From Lachnospiraceae bacterium (lineage in GTDB: Bacteria > Bacillota > Clostridia > Lachnospirales > Lachnospiraceae): a stretch of 64,000 bases of DNA. Each line of letters starts with the position of its first letter. The stretch's first letter is position 1. Below the pieces are notes generated by a model. It did no database searches. It was not told where the DNA came from and saw only the letters and a program-made list of their open reading frames with translations. This document shows positions 59,008-64,000 of this stretch, one piece after another. Position numbers and translations under genes: made by a program. The stretch lies in assembly GCA_910575475.1 (NCBI GenBank), contig CAJTGD010000013.1:1-64000 (forward strand), read 5' to 3'.

Positions 59008-60495
59008 ATGACAAGTCAGACATTGAGAGAAGCAAGGAAGTATGAGGAAGCTTCCGAAAAAATGATCCAAAAAGAAGAAAGGCCTGATTTCCATTTATCT
59101 GTCCGTACCGGCTGGATGAATGACCCCAACGGATTTTCTTATTATAAAGGCCAATACCACATGTTCTATCAGTATTACCCTTATGATACCAAATGGGGTC
59201 CCATGCACTGGGGGCATGCGGTGAGCGCGGATCTGCTGCACTGGGACTACCTGCCCGCCGCGCTGGCGCCGGATGAGGCTTATGACAGGGATGGCTGTTT
59301 TTCCGGCAGCGCGATCGAGCTTCCCGACGGCAGGCAGCTTCTGATGTATACCGGAGTGGTAAGGACGCCCCAGTGGAACGGCGGGCACTGTGATATACAG
59401 ACACAGTGCATTGCGGTGGGGAACGGTGTGGATTATGAGAAATGTGACTGCAACCCGGTTCTTGACAGCAGGGATCTGCCGGAAGGGTTCAGCAGAGAGG
59501 ATTTCCGGGATCCGAAGATGTGGAAGGACGAGGACGGAAGGTACTGGTGTGTGGTCGGAAACCGCCCGGCGGACGGAAGCGGGCAGATCCTGCTTTTCTC
59601 CAGCGAGGACGCGTTCCAGTGGAAATATGAAAAGGTACTTGCGGAAAATCGGAACCGGATCGGAAAAATGTGGGAGTGCCCGGATTTCTTTGAACTGGAC
59701 GGCAAATGGGTGCTGCTGACCAGCCCCCAGGATATGCTGCCCCAGGGCTTTGAATTTCACAATGGAAACGGAACGCTCTGCCTGATCGGGGAATATGACA
59801 GGAAGACGCTCACATTTTCGGAGCAAAAGCAGCAGTCTATTGATTATGGGATTGACTTTTATGCTCCCCAGACCGTGCTGACTCCGGACGGACGCAGGAT
59901 CATGATCGGCTGGATGCAGAACTGGGATACCAGTATGCCCCACTCTCCCTATCAGAAATGGTTCGGACAGATGAGCCTTCCGAGAGAGCTTTCTGTGAAA
60001 AACGGAAGGCTGTACCAGAAGCCGGTCCGGGAACTGGATGACATGCGGAAAAATGAGGTGGCGCATTCCGATGTGATCCTGGAAAACGGCACCATCCATC
60101 TGGAAGGCGTCCGGGGACGGAGGATCGATATGGAATTGTCCATCCGTCCGGGAGATCCGGACAGCAGTTACCGGAAATTCGCGGTGCGGTTTGCCCAGAA
60201 TGAGGAATATCAGACCTCCTTAAGCTTCCGCCCTTATGAGTCGGTGCTGAAGATCGACCGGAAGTTTTCAGGCTCCCGCAGGGCGCTGATCCATCAGAGA
60301 AGATGTAAGGTCAGCAGCCGGGAAGAAGAACTGAAGCTCAGGATCATCCTGGACCGGTTCAGCGCGGAGGTCTTTGTCAATGACGGGGAGCAGGTGATGA
60401 CGGCGACGTTCTATACGGACCCTGCGGCGGACGGCATCTCCTTCTTCGCGGACGGCAGGGTTCAGATGGATGTTGTGAAGTATGATCTGGTCTGA
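59008..60495 (+). CDS. GH32 sucrose-6-phosphate hydrolase/fructosidase (module 3)
   Basis: A 495-residue cytoplasmic paralogue of the 50694 enzyme, the same length with long identical blocks. GWMNDPNGF (Asp39), FRDPKMW (Asp168) and MWECPDFF (Glu223) provide the catalytic triad, and the C-terminal sandwich ends RIILDRFSAEVFVNDGEQV. They differ in the loop TGVVRTPQWNGGHCD versus TGVTEESRHCGSRRD and near NWDTSMPHSP, both likely to line the entrance to the active site. AAAGGAAAATGAATT precedes the ATG. No signal peptide. It is the last gene of the module. Confidence 0.93.
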   Translation: MTSQTLREARKYEEASEKMIQKEERPDFHLSVRTGWMNDPNGFSYYKGQYHMFYQYYPYDTKWGPMHWGHAVSADLLHWDYLPAALAPDEAYDRDGCFSGSAIELPDGRQLLMYTGVVRTPQWNGGHCDIQTQCIAVGNGVDYEKCDCNPVLDSRDLPEGFSREDFRDPKMWKDEDGRYWCVVGNRPADGSGQILLFSSEDAFQWKYEKVLAENRNRIGKMWECPDFFELDGKWVLLTSPQDMLPQGFEFHNGNGTLCLIGEYDRKTLTFSEQKQQSIDYGIDFYAPQTVLTPDGRRIMIGWMQNWDTSMPHSPYQKWFGQMSLPRELSVKNGRLYQKPVRELDDMRKNEVAHSDVILENGTIHLEGVRGRRIDMELSIRPGDPDSSYRKFAVRFAQNEEYQTSLSFRPYESVLKIDRKFSGSRRALIHQRRCKVSSREEELKLRIILDRFSAEVFVNDGEQVMTATFYTDPAADGISFFADGRVQMDVVKYDLV

Positions 60496-60521
60496 TGCAT
60501 ACGGAAGCATATGAAAAGAGC

Positions 60522-60559
60522 AAGGAACTATCTATCATGAAATGATCGATAGTTCCTTA
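60522..60559 (+). terminator. Hairpin terminator after module 3
   Basis: AAGGAACTATC pairs with GATAGTTCCTT across a 15-base, partly paired loop. AAAT follows, without a real T-run. The stem contains the AGGAACT core of the dispersed element. Confidence 0.65.
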
Positions 60560-60576
60560 AATCGTGGAGGTCTGAA

Positions 60577-61368
60577 ATGAAAGCTTATTTATTTGTTGCA
60601 AAGGTGCGGATCCAGTCTGCCCTGGCTTACCGATTCAACGTCATCTCCACCATATCCATTCAGTGTCTGCTCATGTTCGCCATGGCCTGCTTCTGGAAGG
60701 CGGCCTATGGCGGGACGGGAAATGTCTCAGGAGTAGGGGAACGGGAGATGCTCACCTACACGACGATTTCTGTGATCATGGGAAATCTGCTGACCATGGG
60801 CGTGGAGGGCCGGATCGAGAGCAGTGTCCGATCCGGCAGCGTGGCGCTTGACATGTTAAAGCCTGTGAATATCTATGGGATCTATCTGGCGGAGGATCTG
60901 GGCGATATGGCTGTTGCTTTTTTCCAGACCGCAGTTCCACTGTTTCTTATCGGCTCCGCCCTGTTCGGCCTGCCGGCTCCGGCATCTGCTGTCCACGTCA
61001 TTCTTTTCCTCGTAAGCTTTGCGGTCGGGTATCTCATCAACTGGATGCTGGCTGCTCTTTTGGGGATGTGCGCCTTCAAGACGATCGTCATGGGGCCCAT
61101 AAGAAATGTAAAGGGATTCGTTATGAAGCTGCTTTCCGGCAGCGTCATTCCTCTCTGGTTTTTCCCGGATGGAGTTCGGGTAGTTCTGGAGTGTCTGCCT
61201 TTTGTAAATATTTACCAGCTTCCCCTTGGGATTTATATCGGGCGTTATACATTTGGAGAAATGCTCCTGCGCACTGTGCTGCAGCTGTTCTGGTGCACGG
61301 CGCTGTGGCTGATATTTCATGCGGTGCAGAAAAAGGCGGCTACGGCCGTCCTGATCCAAGGGGGGTGA
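60577..61368 (+). CDS. ABC-2 permease subunit (COG4587 type)
   Basis: A 263-residue membrane protein with six helices. MKAYLFVAKVRIQSALAYRFNVISTISIQCLLMF is the typical first segment. EREMLTYTTISVIMGNLLTMGVEGRIESSVRSGSVALDMLKPVN and a C-terminal WFFPDGVRVVLECLPFVNIYQLPLGIYIG match daunorubicin-type ABC-2 permeases that come in COG4586/4587/3694 triplets. CGTGGAGGTCTGAA precedes the ATG. Its stop overlaps the next gene's start region. The substrate of the exporter is unknown. Confidence 0.88.
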   Translation: MKAYLFVAKVRIQSALAYRFNVISTISIQCLLMFAMACFWKAAYGGTGNVSGVGEREMLTYTTISVIMGNLLTMGVEGRIESSVRSGSVALDMLKPVNIYGIYLAEDLGDMAVAFFQTAVPLFLIGSALFGLPAPASAVHVILFLVSFAVGYLINWMLAALLGMCAFKTIVMGPIRNVKGFVMKLLSGSVIPLWFFPDGVRVVLECLPFVNIYQLPLGIYIGRYTFGEMLLRTVLQLFWCTALWLIFHAVQKKAATAVLIQGG

Positions 61369-61373
61369 TGAGG

Positions 61374-62183
61374 ATGAAAAAAATAAAATATTACGCTTCT
61401 GTGGCGGCCGCATTGACAAGGCAATCCATCCAGTCCCGGCTGGAATACCCGTTTATGCTGATCGGCCACGTGCTGGCCAACTGCGTGCAGTGGGTGGTGG
61501 GATTCGCCACCATCAAGTTCGTGGTGGATTCCTTCGGCAGCTTGGGCGGCTGGGGATATGAAAGCCTGGCATTCCTGTACGGCATGTCCGTGCTGAGCCA
61601 TGGGCTGGCAGTGGTGTTTTTTATCCAGACATGGTACATGCCCTACTGCGTGGTAGAGGGAGAGTATGACATGTTTTTACTGCGGCCCATGGGAGTGCTG
61701 TTTCAGTTTCTGTTCGAGGATTTTAATCTGATCGGCATCACCGACATGATCCCCGGGCTGATGGTATTTTTCTATGGGTGCGCAAAGGTGCATCTGGAAG
61801 TAAACGCCGCGAACATAGCTCTGATCTTGTTTACACTGGCCGGCGGAACCTTGATCCGGGGCGCGGTGTGGATCTTCTGCGGCTCCCTCTCGTTCTGGAC
61901 AAAGAGTACGGCAAATTTTTCGGATATGGTGGGAGCGCTTTTTGAACGGGTGTCCATGTATCCGCTTACTATATATCCGAAATGGACGCAGGCCCTGTTC
62001 ACATTCCTTCTGCCCTTGGCGTGGATCACTTTCTATCCGGTTAAAGACATTCTGGAAATGGAGGGGAGCGTCATTCCGGTTCCTATGGCAGTCATCGGCC
62101 TGGGGGTGGGCGCGGTCATGTTTGCCCTGAGCTGCGGACTGTTTCGGATCGGAATGCGCAGATATGAGAGTGCCGGGAGCTGA
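61374..62183 (+). CDS. ABC-2 permease subunit (COG3694 type)
   Basis: A 269-residue membrane protein. I start at 61374 (MKKIKYYASVAAAL), eight bases after AAGGGGGG. ATG 61368, overlapping the previous stop, is possible. LEYPFMLIGHVLANCVQWVVGFATIKFVVDSFG, VVEGEYDMFLLRPMGVLFQFLFEDFN and LFERVSMYPLTIYPKWTQALFTFLLPLAWITFYPVKDIL are family hallmarks. It is translationally coupled to the first permease. Its TGA stop begins a TGAGGAACTG element. Confidence 0.88.
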   Translation: MKKIKYYASVAAALTRQSIQSRLEYPFMLIGHVLANCVQWVVGFATIKFVVDSFGSLGGWGYESLAFLYGMSVLSHGLAVVFFIQTWYMPYCVVEGEYDMFLLRPMGVLFQFLFEDFNLIGITDMIPGLMVFFYGCAKVHLEVNAANIALILFTLAGGTLIRGAVWIFCGSLSFWTKSTANFSDMVGALFERVSMYPLTIYPKWTQALFTFLLPLAWITFYPVKDILEMEGSVIPVPMAVIGLGVGAVMFALSCGLFRIGMRRYESAGS

Positions 62184-62201
62184 GGAACTGCTAAGGAACT
62201 G
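62181..62201 (+). repeat. Double AGGAACTG element at the permease stop
   Basis: TGAGGAACTG (62181-62190) and TAAGGAACTG (62192-62201) stand in tandem. The first includes the stop codon of the permease. A TTCCTAAG further down (about 62253) is an inverted half. The 96-base gap to the ATPase holds no gene. Confidence 0.5.
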
Positions 62202-62279
62202 TATGGAAATAACTTGCCGCTTTGCGCGGCTCCTAAGAGTTTCCGAGAGTGCTTCCTAAGACATGGAGGAGAAATTTTC

Positions 62280-63263
62280 ATGAATATTATAGAAGTCAGT
62301 CATTTGGTAAAGGAATACAAGAAGATCAAAAAAGAGAGGGGACTGTACGGAGCGGTGAAAAATCTGTTTGTGCAGGACGTACAGTATGTAAGGGCTGTGG
62401 ATGATATTTCCTTTGAGGTGGAAAAAGGGGATATTGTGGCTTACATCGGTCCCAACGGCGCGGGAAAAAGTACCACGGTGAAGATGCTTTCCGGTATTCT
62501 GCAGCCCACTGCGGGAGAGATTCTGATTGACGGCATTTCTCCGCAGAAGGACCGCAGGCGGGTGGTAAGGAATCTGGGCGTTGTATTCGGGCAGCGCAGC
62601 CAGCTCAACTGGAACCTGCGTCTGGGCGAGACCTTCGACCTGCTCAAAAGGATCTACCAGATTGAGGATGGGCTTTATGACAGGAACCTGAGGATGCTGG
62701 ATGAGATCTTTCGATTCAGTGAATTTATCGACACTCCGGTGCGCCAGCTTTCCCTGGGACAGCGGATGAGAGGGGACCTGGCGGCGGCAATGCTCCACTC
62801 CCCGCAGATCTTATTCCTGGACGAACCGACCATCGGCCTGGACGTAGAGGCAAAATATTCTGTCCGAAAGTTCATCAGGGAGATCAACCAGCGCAGCGGG
62901 ACGACCATCATCCTGACCACCCATGACCTGGGGGATGTCCAGGAGCTGTGCAGGCGGCTGATCATCATCAATGAGGGAAAGATCATCGAGGACGGCTCAC
63001 TGGACAGTCTGGTGGACCGGATCGCGCCCTATCGGCAGCTTGTGATCGACTTTTATCATCCCGCCGTTATCCGGCATCCGAAGGCGGAACTGGTGTCCGT
63101 GGAGGAAGCCAGGGCTGTGTACAAATTCAAAAAGGACGAGATCACCGCGGCCCGTCTGATCGAGGATATTTCCCATACCGCGCCGATCAAGGAGGTAGGG
63201 CTTAAGGAGACGAAGATTGATGATATCATAAGGACGGCATATTCCGGAAACGTCCCTCAATAG
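62280..63263 (+). CDS. ABC-2 exporter ATPase (COG4586 type)
   Basis: A 327-residue ATPase starting at 62280 (MNIIEVSHLVKEYKK) behind ATGGAGGAGAAATTTT. The long insertion KKIKKERGLYGAVKNLFVQDVQYVRAVDDI is typical of the COG4586 branch. YIGPNGAGKSTTVKML (Walker A), FGQRSQLNWNL (Q loop), LSLGQRMRGDLAAAMLH (signature, LSLGQ being usual here), ILFLDEPTIGLDVEAK (Walker B and D-loop) and ILTTHDL (H loop) are all present. It completes the exporter with the two preceding permeases. Confidence 0.93.
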   Translation: MNIIEVSHLVKEYKKIKKERGLYGAVKNLFVQDVQYVRAVDDISFEVEKGDIVAYIGPNGAGKSTTVKMLSGILQPTAGEILIDGISPQKDRRRVVRNLGVVFGQRSQLNWNLRLGETFDLLKRIYQIEDGLYDRNLRMLDEIFRFSEFIDTPVRQLSLGQRMRGDLAAAMLHSPQILFLDEPTIGLDVEAKYSVRKFIREINQRSGTTIILTTHDLGDVQELCRRLIIINEGKIIEDGSLDSLVDRIAPYRQLVIDFYHPAVIRHPKAELVSVEEARAVYKFKKDEITAARLIEDISHTAPIKEVGLKETKIDDIIRTAYSGNVPQ

Positions 63264-64000
63264 TTTCTGAGCTGCAGAGATCTGATTATGAGCGAAACAA
63301 TCGTTATGATGTTATGGTCACGGTAGAACAGTTTGCAGAAAATGAGATCAAGGCTGTTACTCCTGATATTGCTGAGAAAACGGGAGAGCTTCTGGCAAAA
63401 ATGCACGATATCTCCGAAAAAAATGATCTCCATGTACACAACGGAGTGTTGTTTGATCCGTTTTCGGCAAATGAATTATTTGATTTTGAAGCTTTTCAGT
63501 CTGTGGGTTCGGCTTTTGACGGTGATGAGAAGCTGCTGTTTGATAAAATTGTCCAGAAATACAATGCGTATATGGAAATCCTGTCTCCTTTGAAAGAACA
63601 GCCAGGATATGCAGTGCAGGGAGACATCAGCGACTGCAATTTATATCAGACCTGTTCGGGGGAGATCGGAATATTTGACTTCAACAGATGCGGGGAAAAT
63701 CATTTGTTCTGTGATCTGGTCATGCAGGCCGTATTTGAAGCAAGGCTGATGGAGTATCCGGATGATCTGGGGGACGATATCGAGGAGAAGATCCTGGCTT
63801 CTTTTTTTAAAGGATATGGTTCCGTACGCAATTTTTCAGAGGAGCAGCAATATTGGTATCCGTATCTTTACGCGGTCATAGACGCGTTTTGGAGTGCTGA
63901 TATCAAGTGGAACGAAGACAGCCTGATGAATACGGTCAAAAATGGAGATATGGAAATGGCTCGGAAATGGCTTGAAACAGTCTGGCAGCGGCTGATTTCT
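63263..64000 (+). pseudogene. APH-type phosphotransferase, 5'-truncated and cut by window end
   Basis: An open frame starting at the ATPase stop and continuing past 64000 reads SELQRSDYERNNRYDVMVTVEQFAENEIKAVTPDIAEKTGELLAKMHDIS, then YAVQGDISDCNLYQ...EIGIFDFNRCGENHLFCDLV. The pair GD-I-S-x-x-N and DFNRCG is the catalytic loop and metal-binding aspartate of APH/choline-kinase-like phosphotransferases. The N-terminal nucleotide lobe is absent, because the frame begins directly after the ABC gene with no ribosome binding site. The first ATG is at 63314. Either a remnant or a start much changed by deletion. The C-terminus is outside the window. Confidence 0.65.

Overview
The window reads as chromosome of a gut-type Lachnospiraceae (Clostridia, Bacillota). 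The indicators are strong AGGAGG-type ribosome binding sites, a circularly permuted membrane-anchored GH3 beta-glucosidase, Rpn/PD-(D/E)XK proteins with heptad tails, DUF4317, DUF3788, DUF4180 and DUF624 proteins, and LplB/YtcP/LipO-type sugar ABC systems. No rRNA, tRNA, CRISPR array or intact transposase was found. The assignment rests on recognised families and was not tested by a search.

Left part (1-20 kb): accessory and strongly eroded. It holds an RloB-like fragment, a GH3 gene with several deletions, an Rpn-family protein, an aldo/keto reductase, a MarR/NmrA-type pair behind a double-dyad operator, and a mosaic of mobile-element scraps (BRO antirepressor, P-loop ATPase, HsdR C-terminus). 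After these come a cell-wall protein with an SPKTG motif, a crcB gene lacking its middle, a half-size EamA transporter, a TetR gene with a lost 5' end, a nucleoside phosphorylase, a LytTR/GHKL two-component system beside a sodium:solute symporter, a lipoprotein cyclophilin, a NUDIX protein with an unusual N-terminus, and a frameshifted Fic gene.

Middle (20-41 kb): a coiled-coil protein of unknown role; an alpha-galactoside operon (binding lipoprotein, two permeases, GH36 alpha-galactosidase) facing an AraC regulator; DUF4317 and DUF1349 proteins; a Bce-like module (response regulator, kinase, ABC ATPase, large FtsX permease, second ABC ATPase) in which the first ATPase has a degraded signature motif; another Rpn protein; a TetR-DUF4180 operon; and an ABC exporter with an ArsR-type regulator.

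Right part (41-60.5 kb): three tandem copies of one divergent fructan module, LacI on the minus strand facing permease-permease-binding protein-GH32 on the plus strand, with DUF624 and membrane-anchored accessory proteins between them. The first copy has collapsed to a truncated LacI and an in-frame binding-protein/GH32 chimera. The second has a frameshifted permease. The third looks intact. The two complete GH32 enzymes lack signal peptides, so imported fructo-oligosaccharides or sucrose would be cut in the cytoplasm.

End (60.5-64 kb): an ABC-2 exporter triplet (two permeases, one ATPase), then a 5'-truncated phosphotransferase that runs off the window. The repeated theme is gene loss by short deletions and single-base shifts, next to well-preserved, separately regulated sugar-uptake operons.
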